Below are positions 1 through 7,724 of a stretch of DNA of 64,000 bases, in pieces (positions within the stretch are counted from its first letter, which is position 1; every line of letters begins with the position of its first letter). The translations under genes were made by a program, and so were the position numbers. The notes under the pieces are model-generated. The model was not told where the DNA came from. It was given only the letters and a program-made list of their open reading frames with translations, and did no database searches. The stretch covers positions 1-64,000 of the forward strand of contig JAICUI010000006.1 in assembly GCA_025935925.1 (NCBI GenBank), given 5' to 3'. The stretch is from Chloroflexota bacterium. GTDB lineage: Bacteria > Chloroflexota > Limnocylindria > Limnocylindrales > CSP1-4.

Positions 1-303
1 CGGGCGACCGGTCGGCCTGAGGAAAGTCCGAGCTCCCCAGCGCAGGGTGGCGGGTAACGCCCGTCCGCCGTGAGGCGAGGACCAGTGCCACAGTGACGAT
101 GCCGGCCCCTCGGGGCCGGAGTGAAACGCGGCAAACTCCACCCGGAGCAAGGCCAAATAGGAGGGCGCAACCCGGTTCGCCGGGGGAGAGGCGCGCTGCC
201 CAGCCCTCGGGTCGGCTGCACGAGCCGTCGGGCAACCGGCGGCCCCAGATGGATGACCGTCCCCGTGGCGCGAGCCGCGGGACAGAACTCGGCTTACAGG
301 CCG
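1..303 (+). ncRNA. rnpB: RNase P RNA (bacterial type A), 5' end cut by window
   Basis: This is the catalytic RNA of ribonuclease P, which matures tRNA 5' ends. The conserved cores are directly readable: GAGGAAAGTCCG near 19-30, the CAGGGTG...GGTAACGCC stretch at 43-61, AAACTCCACCCGGAGCAAGG followed by CCAAATAGG near 133-161, AGATGGATGACCGTCC near 247-262, and the closing ACAGAACTCGGCTTACAG at 282-299. The first helix strand is missing because the window starts inside the gene. The 3' end is an estimate. It slightly overlaps the stop of the convergent hydrolase gene. Confidence 0.95.
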
Positions 304-1001
304 CCCTCGCTGGCCACATCGACGACGGCCCGGTCGTGCGCGAAGTGCACCCGGATGGCGGCCGTCGCATGCAGCCGGCGCAGCGACGCCTCGTACCGCG
401 CGGGGTCCCGGACGCCGGAACGCCCTTCCCGGCCCGGCCGGTCCAGCCATTCCTCGCGCGAGTACACCGCCTGGCCGGCGAGCAGCACGGGCCCGCGGCG
501 CGTCGTCACCAGCAGCGATTGGTGTCCGGGCGAGTGCCCGGGCGTCGACAGGATCCGGATTCCCGGCAGCACGTCGGTGTCGCCGTCGATCGCCGCGTAG
601 GTGACCCCCGGCCCGTCGATCCACGCCGGCACGGTGTAGCCGGGTGTCGACGCGATCTCGCGCTCCGCGCGCTGCACGTAGATCGGGATGCCGGGGATGT
701 GGTGGTTCTGGCCCGCGTGATCGGCGTGGAGGTGGCAGTTGGTGGCCGCGACGACCTGTTCGATCCCGTGCCCGAGCTCGCCCAGCGCGTCCGGGAGCGG
801 CCGCTCGACGGGGTCGTAGCGGGCGTCGAGGGCGGGATGCCCCTCGCCGATGCCGGTGTCGAACAGGAACAGCCGGCCGTCGCCCGCTCGCAGGAGATGC
901 GCGACGACGACGCCCTGCTCACCGGGCCACGGCTCGTCGTCCGGAAACGTGAACGTGCCGGCGTCGAATGGGAGGACCTCCCACGCGTCGGCGTCGCCCA
1001 A
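294..1001 (-). CDS. Metallo-beta-lactamase-fold hydrolase, AHL-lactonase-like
   Basis: A 235-residue protein of the metallo-beta-lactamase fold, closest by pattern to N-acyl homoserine lactonase-like hydrolases. The metal motif HLHADH is at residues 90-95, a further His lies in TPGHSPGH (155 and 160), and a C-terminal His is at 222. Family members normally have Asp in an L-x-G-D-A strand as the bridging metal ligand; here that position reads GQA (Gln177). No signal peptide is visible, so it is probably cytoplasmic. The substrate cannot be told from sequence. It lies 9 nt downstream of a small Cys-containing ORF on the same strand, so the two are probably cotranscribed, and it converges on rnpB. 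Confidence 0.85.
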   Translation of the reverse strand: MGDADAWEVLPFDAGTFTFPDDEPWPGEQGVVVAHLLRAGDGRLFLFDTGIGEGHPALDARYDPVERPLPDALGELGHGIEQVVAATNCHLHADHAGQNHHIPGIPIYVQRAEREIASTPGYTVPAWIDGPGVTYAAIDGDTDVLPGIRILSTPGHSPGHQSLLVTTRRGPVLLAGQAVYSREEWLDRPGREGRSGVRDPARYEASLRRLHATAAIRVHFAHDRAVVDVASEGGL

Positions 1002-1010
1002 GCGGGGGCG

Positions 1011-1265
1011 CTAGTCCTCGTCCGCGCGGAAGATGTGCGCGGCCGTGCAGGCGTTGCAGATCGGCAGGCTGGTGTCCAGGTCGCCCAGCGGGATCGGCAC
1101 GAGGCGGTCCGGGTAGAGGCATTCGACCTCGTACAGGCGCTCGGCGGGGCGGTCGATCGAGATCAGCCGGCGGTACGTGCAGCGGCGGATGCGATGCGGC
1201 GCGAGGTGCGACACATCGGATTCGCGCGGGTGCAGCGGTGTCGGTTCCGCCAGGGGAAGCGCCAT
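1011..1265 (-). CDS. Small four-cysteine hypothetical protein
   Basis: An 84-residue protein I do not recognise. The start at 1265 (ATG) is chosen because a GGAG lies a few bases upstream; an in-frame ATG at 1325 would add 20 low-complexity residues. It has four cysteines (29, 49, 70, 73), the last two as ICNAC, which could bind a metal or a disulfide partner. The C-terminus is acidic (RADED). It sits 9 nt before the hydrolase start, so it belongs to the same transcript and may be its partner. Confidence 0.55.
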   Translation of the reverse strand: MALPLAEPTPLHPRESDVSHLAPHRIRRCTYRRLISIDRPAERLYEVECLYPDRLVPIPLGDLDTSLPICNACTAAHIFRADED

Positions 1266-1394
1266 TGGGCTCCGGGGCTGACTGGGGCGTCGGGGCGGCT
1301 GGACCCAACTGTAACGCGCCCGCAAGCGGGTGCATCGAGATGGACGCGCAGACTAGCACCCGCGAATCCACCGCGGCAAGCCAGCGGAAGGTAC

Positions 1395-1400
1395 TAGACT
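1395..1400 (+). promoter_or_regulatory. Candidate -10 element TAGACT upstream of LysM gene
   Basis: TACTAGACT at 1392-1400 is an AT-rich island in very GC-rich DNA and resembles a sigma-70 -10 box, 41 nt before the proposed CTG start at 1441. No convincing -35 box is visible. The same hexamer occurs before several other genes in the window (25020, 25411, 53460). Confidence 0.4.
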
Positions 1401-1440
1401 CGCCCCCGGGGGCCACGAGGCATCGCTGGGAGGAGCGAAG

Positions 1441-2460
1441 CTGAGCGACGAGCCGGAGGGGATCGGCGTGGGGGCGCCCGAACCCGACGAACCCGAGCCC
1501 AGGACCGAACCGGCGCCGGACACCGAACCCGCGTCAGCCGCGGCCCTGTCGGGCGGCTCGGTGCCGAGCGCGCCCGAGGGCCGGTTCGACCACGGATCGA
1601 CCGAGCCGCGACCGGTGCTGCCGGTGCTCCTCGCGTCCGACGATCCGCGATCCGCGGACCCCGCGGTGTGCCCGTACCTGCGCCTCGACCTCGGCGATGG
1701 CGGCCTCGTCTCGCCCTACCACTCGCCCGCGGACGAGCACACGTGCGTGGCGTACGGCAGGCCGAAGTCACAGTCCATCCGCCAGCAGGAGGTGACGTGC
1801 CTGCGGGCCGAGCACGTCGACTGCCCGCGCTACGTCCGAGGCCGGGCGGTCGCCGGGACCGCGGGCGAGGAGCCGCGCCTGTCGTCGATCCCGCGTGCGA
1901 CCGTCGCGGCGATCCTCATCCTCATCCTGAGCGCCGGCGTCTCGTTCGGCTTCGTCATCCAGCGCGGCGGCATCGACCTGCCGGTGGTCAGCGGCGGCGC
2001 CGCGTCCTCGGATGCGGTCGCGATCGCGGCGACGCCAGCACCGACGGCCGCCTCGACGCCCGCACCGACGCCCGCCCCGACCGACCCGCCGGGGACGGCG
2101 TCGACCCCGCCAATCGACCCACCGTCGGCAACCCCGGCCCCGACGCCGCTGCCCACGCCCACGCCGACGCCGCTGCCGACGCCCACGCCGACCGCCGCAC
2201 CGACGCCGAAGCCGACGCCCAAGCCGACCCCGCGGCCCACGCAACGGACCGGCAGCGCGTCGCGATACGCCGTCCTCACGCCCTGTCCGGATCGCCGGAA
2301 CTGCTACATCTACACGATCCGCGCGGGCGACAACCTGTTCTCGATCGCGCACTGGTTCGGCGTCCCGATCTCGACGATCTACGCCTGGAACCCGCAGTAC
2401 GCCAGCGGCGCGCACCTCCGCGCCGGCGCCCAGATCCGCATGCCGCCGCCGACCCGCTGA
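1441..2460 (+). CDS. LysM-domain single-pass membrane protein with CPYL-type cysteine segment
   Basis: About 339 residues if started at CTG 1441, which sits 5 nt after a strong GGGAGGAG (1428-1435). The next conventional start is GTG 1468, which has no such site. Order: acidic Pro/Glu N-terminus; a conserved-looking segment with Cys at about 77, 102, 120 and 128 (VCPYLRL ... HTC ... TCL ... DCPRY); one transmembrane helix around 153-175; a long Thr/Pro/Ala linker with TPTP-type repeats; and a C-terminal LysM domain (about 290-335, YTIRAGDNLFSIAHWFGVP). LysM binds N-acetylglucosamine in peptidoglycan, so the C-terminus should be outside and wall-bound, with the Cys segment in the cytoplasm. 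Exact role unknown. Confidence 0.85.
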   Translation: MSDEPEGIGVGAPEPDEPEPRTEPAPDTEPASAAALSGGSVPSAPEGRFDHGSTEPRPVLPVLLASDDPRSADPAVCPYLRLDLGDGGLVSPYHSPADEHTCVAYGRPKSQSIRQQEVTCLRAEHVDCPRYVRGRAVAGTAGEEPRLSSIPRATVAAILILILSAGVSFGFVIQRGGIDLPVVSGGAASSDAVAIAATPAPTAASTPAPTPAPTDPPGTASTPPIDPPSATPAPTPLPTPTPTPLPTPTPTAAPTPKPTPKPTPRPTQRTGSASRYAVLTPCPDRRNCYIYTIRAGDNLFSIAHWFGVPISTIYAWNPQYASGAHLRAGAQIRMPPPTR

Positions 2461-2478
2461 GCCCGACGGAGGAGGGTG

Positions 2479-2503
2479 CCGGCCGCGCGTTGGACGCGGC
2501 CGG
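2479..2503. terminator. Hairpin between convergent genes (first)
   Basis: CCGGCCGCG (2479-2487) pairs perfectly with CGCGGCCGG (2495-2503) around a 7-nt loop. It lies 18 nt after the LysM stop. There is no T-run, as is common in such GC-rich genomes. Confidence 0.45.
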
Positions 2504-2510
2504 AGCGCAA

Positions 2511-2544
2511 CAGGACCCCCGCCACCGGGATGACGGGGGTCCTG
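2511..2544. terminator. Hairpin between convergent genes (second)
   Basis: CAGGACCCCCG (2511-2521) pairs with CGGGGGTCCTG (2534-2544), an 11-bp perfect stem with a 12-nt loop. It lies between the ends of the LysM gene and modB and probably ends transcripts from both sides. The rest of the 291-nt gap to modB shows nothing else recognisable. Confidence 0.5.
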
Positions 2545-2751
2545 GGACAGCCGAGCCGAGGTGGACCCGGGGGGAGCCGGTCCCGCCGCCACGGCCACCG
2601 CCGGTGGCACGGCGGGCGGCGTTGCCTCGTTCGACGCCTTCCATGATCGAATCGGTGGACCGCGCTGCGAGCGGCCCGTTCGTGGGCACCGGCCATCCCG
2701 GTCGTGGGGGCCGCGCTACGTCGTTCGCGCGACCCGTTCCGTGCGCGACGG

Positions 2752-3600
2752 TCAGCCGACGCCGCGCGTGTCGAGCACGCGACCGAAGTTCAGGATCCGG
2801 ACGGCGATCAGCACGCCGAACGCGGCCAGGACGAGGATCGCGGCCGCCGCGATCGACGCGTCGAGGTCGCCGCCCTGGAACTCGCTGTACACCACGAGCG
2901 GCAGCGTCTGCGTCTTTCCGGCGACGTTCCCGGCGAACATGATCGTCGCGCCGAACTCGCCGAGCGATCGCGCCCAGCTCATGACGAGCCCGGCGGCGAG
3001 CGCCGCCGACGCGAGCGGCACCGTGATCGAGCGGAACAGCTGCCGCTCGGTCGCCCCATCGACGCGCGCGGCGTCCTCCAGGTCGTGGTCGACGGACGCG
3101 AACCCGGTGCGCGCCGAGCGGATGAAGAACGGCGCGGACACGAACGTCTGCGCCACGATCACGGCGAGGGTCGTGAACGGGATCTCGATCCCCAGCAGCG
3201 TCAGCGAATCGCCGAGGACCCCGCGTCGCCCGAGCACGAGCAGCAACGCCAGCCCCGCGACCGACGGCGGCAGGACGATCGGGAGGTCGATGACCGTCTC
3301 GAGGAGGTTCGACCCGCGGAACTGCCGACGCGCGAGGAGCAACGCGAGCGGCGTACCGAGCGCGACCGTGACCGCGAGGCTGATCGCCGTGGTGCCGAGG
3401 CTCAGCGCGAGCGCCGTGAGGACAGAGCGGACGGCGAGCGACTCGACGAGCGGCCCGTCGACGATCGCCCGGGCCACGAGGACGACGACCGGCAGGGCCA
3501 GCGTGAGGCCGGCAACGAGCGCGAGCCCCTGCACCGGCCAGCCCAGGCCCCCCCGCGTCCGTCGTGCGCCGCGGGGCACCCGCAGCGCGCCGGCGGTCAT
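2752..3600 (-). CDS. modB: Molybdate ABC transporter permease ModB
   Basis: A 282-residue integral membrane permease for molybdate (or tungstate) import. It has about five to six hydrophobic helices and the cytoplasmic EAA-type loop (EDAARVDGATERQLFRSITV) that docks onto the ATPase, followed by the ModB-typical WARSLGEFGATIMFAGN. Its ATG (3598-3600) overlaps the modA TGA (3597-3599), giving translational coupling. No modC ATPase follows: the downstream gene is convergent, so the ATPase must come from elsewhere. Confidence 0.92.
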   Translation of the reverse strand: MTAGALRVPRGARRTRGGLGWPVQGLALVAGLTLALPVVVLVARAIVDGPLVESLAVRSVLTALALSLGTTAISLAVTVALGTPLALLLARRQFRGSNLLETVIDLPIVLPPSVAGLALLLVLGRRGVLGDSLTLLGIEIPFTTLAVIVAQTFVSAPFFIRSARTGFASVDHDLEDAARVDGATERQLFRSITVPLASAALAAGLVMSWARSLGEFGATIMFAGNVAGKTQTLPLVVYSEFQGGDLDASIAAAAILVLAAFGVLIAVRILNFGRVLDTRGVG

Positions 3601-4472
3601 GTGGCCGGCGGCAGGAAGCCGAACCCGGCGAGCACGGCCTGGCCATGGGGCCCGGCGAGCCAGTCGAGGAACGCCTTGGCGGCATCCTGCTGCATCGACG
3701 CCTTGACGACGACCCCCGCGTACACCGCCGGGACGTTTGCGGCGTCGGGGACGGCGACGGTGTCGACGCGGTCCGATCCCCTGGCGTCGGTGAGGTACAC
3801 GATCCCGGCGTCGCCCTCGCCGAGCGCCACCTTGCCCACGACGCCCGCGACGTTGTCCTCCTGCGAGACCACGTTCGCCGCGTAAGCCGTCGCGAAGTCC
3901 GCGGGATAGCCGGGCTGCGTTCCGAGGTTCGCCACGAGCTGCGTGGCGTACTTCGTGATCGGCACCTTGTCGCCGGCGGCGATGATCTTCAGGCCGCGCC
4001 GGGCGAGGTCCTTGGGCGACTGGATCCCGGCGGGGTTCCCCTTCGGCACGATCACGACGAGGCGATTTCCGGCGAACGCGACGCTCGCGCCCGCGGCGAA
4101 GCCGCCGTCGACGAGCTTCATCGGGTTCGAGGTGTCCGCGGACAGGAACACGTCCGCCGGCGCCCCCTGCTCGATCTTCGTCTCGAGGGCCGACGACGAG
4201 TCGCTGGACACCGTGAGCGTCGATCCCGGGTTTGCGGCGTGCCATGCGTCCGCGGCGCTGGCGAGGGCCGTCTTGAGCGACGCCGCCGCGTACACCTGGA
4301 GCTCGCCGGACAGCGAGTCGCCGCCGGCGCCCGTCGAAGCGGACGAAGCGCTCGCGGGCGATGCCGGCTCGCCCGTCGCGCCGCTCCCCGCCGAGCATGC
4401 CGCGAGCAGCGCGGCGAGGACGGCGGCCACCGGGAGGAGGCGCGGCGCACGGCGCCCGGGGGTTGCGGTCAT
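3597..4472 (-). CDS. modA: Molybdate-binding lipoprotein ModA
   Basis: A 291-residue periplasmic-type binding protein. The N-terminus has a signal peptide with a lipobox ending at Cys26 (AALLAAC), then a Ser/Ala linker. The mature part begins with the ModA hallmark LQVYAAASLKTAL and contains SDSSSALETKIEQGAPADVFLSA, the oxyanion-binding region. It delivers molybdate to ModB. Its ATG at 4470-4472 overlaps the TGA of the upstream regulator gene, so all three genes read as one operon. Confidence 0.93.
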   Translation of the reverse strand: MTATPGRRAPRLLPVAAVLAALLAACSAGSGATGEPASPASASSASTGAGGDSLSGELQVYAAASLKTALASAADAWHAANPGSTLTVSSDSSSALETKIEQGAPADVFLSADTSNPMKLVDGGFAAGASVAFAGNRLVVIVPKGNPAGIQSPKDLARRGLKIIAAGDKVPITKYATQLVANLGTQPGYPADFATAYAANVVSQEDNVAGVVGKVALGEGDAGIVYLTDARGSDRVDTVAVPDAANVPAVYAGVVVKASMQQDAAKAFLDWLAGPHGQAVLAGFGFLPPAT

Positions 4473-4885
4473 TGCGGGATCTCGACGATCACGTTCGTCG
4501 CCTTGACCACGCAGACCGCTTCCGTACCGACCTCGAGCCCCAGGTCGTCGACGGCCTCGGCCGTCATGAGGCTGACGAGACGGTGCGGGCCGGCCATCAC
4601 CTCGACGACCGCCGCGACCCGGTCCTTCTCGATCCGGGTCACGATGCCGTGGAACCGGTTGCGTGCCGACTGGGCGACGATCGGCCGCGTCGCGGCCGCT
4701 CGGCGCTTCTCGGCGAGCAGCCGCGTGACCTCGGCGACCTCGATCACCCGCTGGTTTCCCTCGGACCGCTCCATCCGCACCCGGCCCTCGGCTTCCCAGC
4801 GCCGCAGCGTCTCCACGGACACGCCGAGCATCTCCGCGGCCTGTCCCACGCGGAGCCAGCTGGTCTGGGGCTCGATCGGCGCCAT
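4469..4885 (-). CDS. HTH plus TOBE (Mop) molybdenum-responsive regulator
   Basis: A 138-residue protein. Residues 10-60 form a MerR/excisionase-type helix-turn-helix (RVGQAAEMLGVSVETLRRWEAEGRV). Residues 70-138 form a TOBE/Mop domain (SARNRFHGIVTRIEKDRVAAVVEV...VVKATNVIVEIPQ) that binds molybdate. By context it senses molybdate and controls the modAB operon it heads. The start at ATG 4885 lies 7 nt after a CATACT -10-like box (4898-4893), so the message may be leaderless. The 194 nt between this gene and the next one upstream hold no other gene. Confidence 0.88.
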   Translation of the reverse strand: MAPIEPQTSWLRVGQAAEMLGVSVETLRRWEAEGRVRMERSEGNQRVIEVAEVTRLLAEKRRAAATRPIVAQSARNRFHGIVTRIEKDRVAAVVEVMAGPHRLVSLMTAEAVDDLGLEVGTEAVCVVKATNVIVEIPQ

Positions 4886-4892
4886 GTCCAGC

Positions 4893-4898
4893 AGTATG
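4893..4898 (-). promoter_or_regulatory. Candidate -10 box (CATACT) for the mod operon
   Basis: On the minus strand CATACT is followed by 7 nt and the ATG of the HTH-TOBE gene, the spacing expected if transcription starts at the ATG. No clear -35 box is seen. Confidence 0.4.
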
Positions 4899-5079
4899 CG
4901 CGACGGAACGCCGAAATGCACAGGTTTGCGGCGTCCCATGCCGAGGTTTCGGTCGAGGTGCAACAGCGGGGCGCAGGCCCACGCGCCGGCCAGCTGGCGA
5001 CGGCTCCCGTCGAGCGCCCGCAGCCGCCCGACGTGGAGCCGATCGATGGCGTGGGCGCGACGGCCGCGCCCGCGATCTC

Positions 5080-6897
5080 CTACGGCGCGACGGCGTCCCC
5101 GTCGACGAAGCTGTCGAGCAGCAGCCACGACGCGCCGATCGCCGTGTTGGTGCCGGTCGCGAACGTCGCCCGGGACGAGTCCAGGGCAACCACGGCGCTG
5201 TCACCCACGACGGTCGGGGCGTTGGCGCCGGTGAGGCGGACCGCCGTGCCGACGTCGATCCCGAGCGCGATGTCGGAGGGCTCGGCGCGCGCGAGCTGGA
5301 ACAGGAGCGGCCAGTGCTGGTCGGGCAGCAGCCGCGGCTGCACGGTCACGTTGGACGCGAGCGCCTCGCCGGCGGCGAGTGGCGGCGTGCCGAGCGCGTC
5401 CTCGGGCGCGAGCTCGACGTCCGTGGGGACTGGCGTCGCGGCGTACCGGGTGCCCATCGCGGCCGCCGCGGCGTCGTCGGCGAGGAGCGTGAGGCCGCCG
5501 GCGAGGAACCGGCTGCGGACGGCGGCCCACTCCGGGCTCGCCGCCAGCGACGCCCCGATCCGCGACCGGTCCTGGCCCGTGAGGATCACGCCCGTCGCGC
5601 CCGCGATCGAGGCCGCCTCGGTCGTGTCGAGCGTGCCGTCGGCGACGATCCAGGTGGCCGACGCGACCGAGCCCGAGATGGACGCGACGAGCGCCTTCGC
5701 GTCGGCACGGGCCTCTGCGGCCTTGGCGTAGCCGGCGGCGACGACCACGATCCTGGCCGCCGAGCCGCCCGCGTCGCCGAGGAACGCCTGGGTCACGGCG
5801 CCCGCGGGGTCGCCGAGGATGCCACCGGCGAGGTACAGGGGTCGCGTCGAGGTGGTCACGATCGAGGGATAGGCGCGCCCGGCGATCGACGGCTTGGCCT
5901 GCGCCGTGCCGCCTTGGGACGGCGTCATCGTCGAGAAGTCGAAGCCGGCGCCGGCGGGCAGCAGGTGGACCGCGACGTCTCCCGTGCGCAGCGTGTGGTT
6001 CGGGCCGCCGAACGAGGCGGTCGACGCGAAGGCCGTCGGATCGATCACGTAGCCGAGCGTGTCGCCGGTCACGTCGCGCAGCGTCCGCTGGTCGACGACG
6101 ACGGCCGCGGTGGCGGCGTCCATGCCGAGCACGGGCTTGTCCTCCGTCACGGCGACGTTCAGCGAGCGGCCCGTCCTGCCGAGCTCGAACACGTGCTGGT
6201 CCGTGATCAGGTTGGAGAAGCCGAACGGCATCCCGCCCTGGCACGTGGTCGGGCCGCTGTCGTGGCACACCTCGACCGCGCCCTGGCGCATCGACTCCGC
6301 CGGGCCGTTGCTGCCGGTGTAGCCGTTGATCATGTCGCGCGACTGGACCGCGAGCCCGGCGCTGTTGCCGGCGAACACGGCGCCGTGGTCGAACGCGTCG
6401 GTCATGTCCGCCTCGAGCGGCGTGTCGTGGACGGTGTTCATGGCCACCGTCTGGTCGCCGCCGAGGACGTACATGCCGTCGAGGTCGGGCTCGAACCAGC
6501 TGCCGGTGTCGGTGAAGGCGACGGCGTCCGACCGCACGAGCACGGGCACGAGGTCGACGTCGCACGCCTGGCTCGCGGCCTTGACCGCGTTGCAGGCCGT
6601 CTCGATCTGCCCGCGCCGGTTGTCGGCGAGCGTGAGGTTCTTCTTGCGCTCCGACTTGGTCGTGCCGTCCGCGCTGAGCGAGTACGTGATCGGCAGCACC
6701 AGCAGGTGGACGGTGCCGTTCGTGTCGCGCTCGGCCGCCTCTCGGGCGAACAGCTGAAGCGTGTCGGCCTGGTAGTCGGACCCGATGGTGACGAACACCG
6801 TCGAGGTGTCGGCAACGGCCGTTCCGGCCTGGCCGGCAACGAGCGCCGTCGCGGCGACGATCAGGGCAAGGCGTCGGGGCAGGCGGCTCGAACGCAT
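5080..6897 (-). CDS. Secreted tandem-domain cyanophycinase-like protein (peptidase S51 family)
   Basis: 605 residues with a Sec signal peptide (cleavage near AVADT, about 30). Domain 1 (about 32-290) carries the S51/cyanophycinase set: GGDQT (Gln149), AGNSAG nucleophile elbow (Ser179), ITDQHVFELGRTGRS (His235) and the fold marker VLGMDAATA. Domain 2 (about 352-575) repeats the layout: LTGQD (Gln442), DQHW (His528) and IALGIDVGTA, but the nucleophile elbow reads LLADDAAAAA with no Ser. Cyanophycinases cleave beta-Asp-Arg dipeptides from cyanophycin; secreted homologues exist, and the substrate here is uncertain. Single gene, divergent from the mraZ promoter region. Confidence 0.82.
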   Translation of the reverse strand: MRSSRLPRRLALIVAATALVAGQAGTAVADTSTVFVTIGSDYQADTLQLFAREAAERDTNGTVHLLVLPITYSLSADGTTKSERKKNLTLADNRRGQIETACNAVKAASQACDVDLVPVLVRSDAVAFTDTGSWFEPDLDGMYVLGGDQTVAMNTVHDTPLEADMTDAFDHGAVFAGNSAGLAVQSRDMINGYTGSNGPAESMRQGAVEVCHDSGPTTCQGGMPFGFSNLITDQHVFELGRTGRSLNVAVTEDKPVLGMDAATAAVVVDQRTLRDVTGDTLGYVIDPTAFASTASFGGPNHTLRTGDVAVHLLPAGAGFDFSTMTPSQGGTAQAKPSIAGRAYPSIVTTSTRPLYLAGGILGDPAGAVTQAFLGDAGGSAARIVVVAAGYAKAAEARADAKALVASISGSVASATWIVADGTLDTTEAASIAGATGVILTGQDRSRIGASLAASPEWAAVRSRFLAGGLTLLADDAAAAAMGTRYAATPVPTDVELAPEDALGTPPLAAGEALASNVTVQPRLLPDQHWPLLFQLARAEPSDIALGIDVGTAVRLTGANAPTVVGDSAVVALDSSRATFATGTNTAIGASWLLLDSFVDGDAVAP

Positions 6898-7079
6898 GGC
6901 GGCCTCCGGGGCTTCGGCGGGCGGTTCCGCGTGGGCTGCCCATCGTAGGCGCGTCGGCGGTGCACCGCGACACCGTTCCGCGCCCGTCGGGCAGCCCCGG
7001 CCGAGCGCCGTTCGAGCGACCGAGCGTCGCTGCTGGACGTGGGCGCGACGACCGCCCGCGGCGATGTGCGAAATGCGCC

Positions 7080-7107
7080 TTGACGACCCCCCGCGGGGGG
7101 CTATGAT
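7080..7107 (+). promoter_or_regulatory. Sigma-70-type promoter of the dcw cluster
   Basis: TTGACG (7080-7085), a 16-nt spacer, and TATGAT (7102-7107): both boxes are near consensus and the spacing is close to ideal. It lies 127 nt upstream of the mraZ start and is the best promoter in the window. Confidence 0.8.
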
Positions 7108-7112
7108 GCGCC

Positions 7113-7142
7113 GAAGTGGCGCGAAGTGGTGGGAAGTGGGGA
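7113..7142 (+). promoter_or_regulatory. MraZ box: three 10-bp direct repeats
   Basis: GAAGTGG occurs at 7113, 7123 and 7133, that is GAAGTGGNNN three times with exact 10-bp period, starting 5 nt after the -10 box. MraZ proteins bind helically phased direct repeats containing TGGG or GTGG, in front of their own gene, and repress the dcw operon. The position over the transcription start fits autorepression. Confidence 0.75.
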
Positions 7143-7234
7143 ATGAGCCGGGCGAGCCACGCTCGTCGGCAGCCCGGACCCCTGGTTGATCGGCCCGCCG
7201 GGCGCCACCCGACGTCAGGGAGCGACGGGACGCG

Positions 7235-7663
7235 GTGTTCACCGGCGAGTACCGGCATGCGGTCGACGAGAAGGGGCGGATCGCCGTCCCGGCTCGGTTC
7301 CGCCCGCAGCTGGCCGGGACCTGCGTGGTCGCGCGGTGGCTCGACGCCTGCCTCGCGATCTTTCCGATGCCGGCCTGGGAGGAGCTCGCGACGAAGGTCG
7401 GGAGCCTTCCGATGACGGATCCCAACGCGCGCCTGCTCCAGCGGCAGCTGTTCGCGGGGGCCTTCGAGACGGAGCTCGACCGCCAGGGTCGCGTCCTCGT
7501 CCCGCAGAACCTGCGCGCGTTCGCGGCACTCGACGGCGAGGCGCTCGTGCTGGGCAACCGGGAGCACGCCGAGATCTGGGCGCCCGCGAAGTGGGACGAG
7601 TACAGCCAGGCGCTCGACGACCCGACTGCCTTCGCCCAGGCGATCGCCGGTCTGGGGATCTGA
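7235..7663 (+). CDS. mraZ: Transcriptional regulator MraZ
   Basis: 142 residues with two AbrB-like swapped-hairpin repeats: YRHAVDEKGRIAVPARFRPQL (about 6-26) and FETELDRQGRVLVPQNLRAFA (about 77-97). MraZ forms ring-like oligomers that bind direct repeats upstream of the dcw operon and repress it. GTG start at 7235. It leads the division and wall cluster and has matching repeats in its own promoter. Confidence 0.95.
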   Translation: MFTGEYRHAVDEKGRIAVPARFRPQLAGTCVVARWLDACLAIFPMPAWEELATKVGSLPMTDPNARLLQRQLFAGAFETELDRQGRVLVPQNLRAFAALDGEALVLGNREHAEIWAPAKWDEYSQALDDPTAFAQAIAGLGI

Positions 7664-7724
7664 CGTCGCACCACATGCGCTTCCAGGGTCCGCTCGGGAT
7701 CCGCAACCGATCCGTGGAGGAGTG

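Noticed and set aside
2030..2260. Short tandem repeats that resemble a satellite or CRISPR-like region
   Set aside because: They are in-frame Thr/Pro/Ala codon repeats of the LysM protein linker. There are no conserved repeats with unique spacers anywhere in the window.
3597..5204. Longer modA frame extending upstream through the regulator gene
   Set aside because: The signal peptide and lipobox fix the modA start at 4472; upstream sequence in that frame overlaps the HTH-TOBE gene and has no family similarity.
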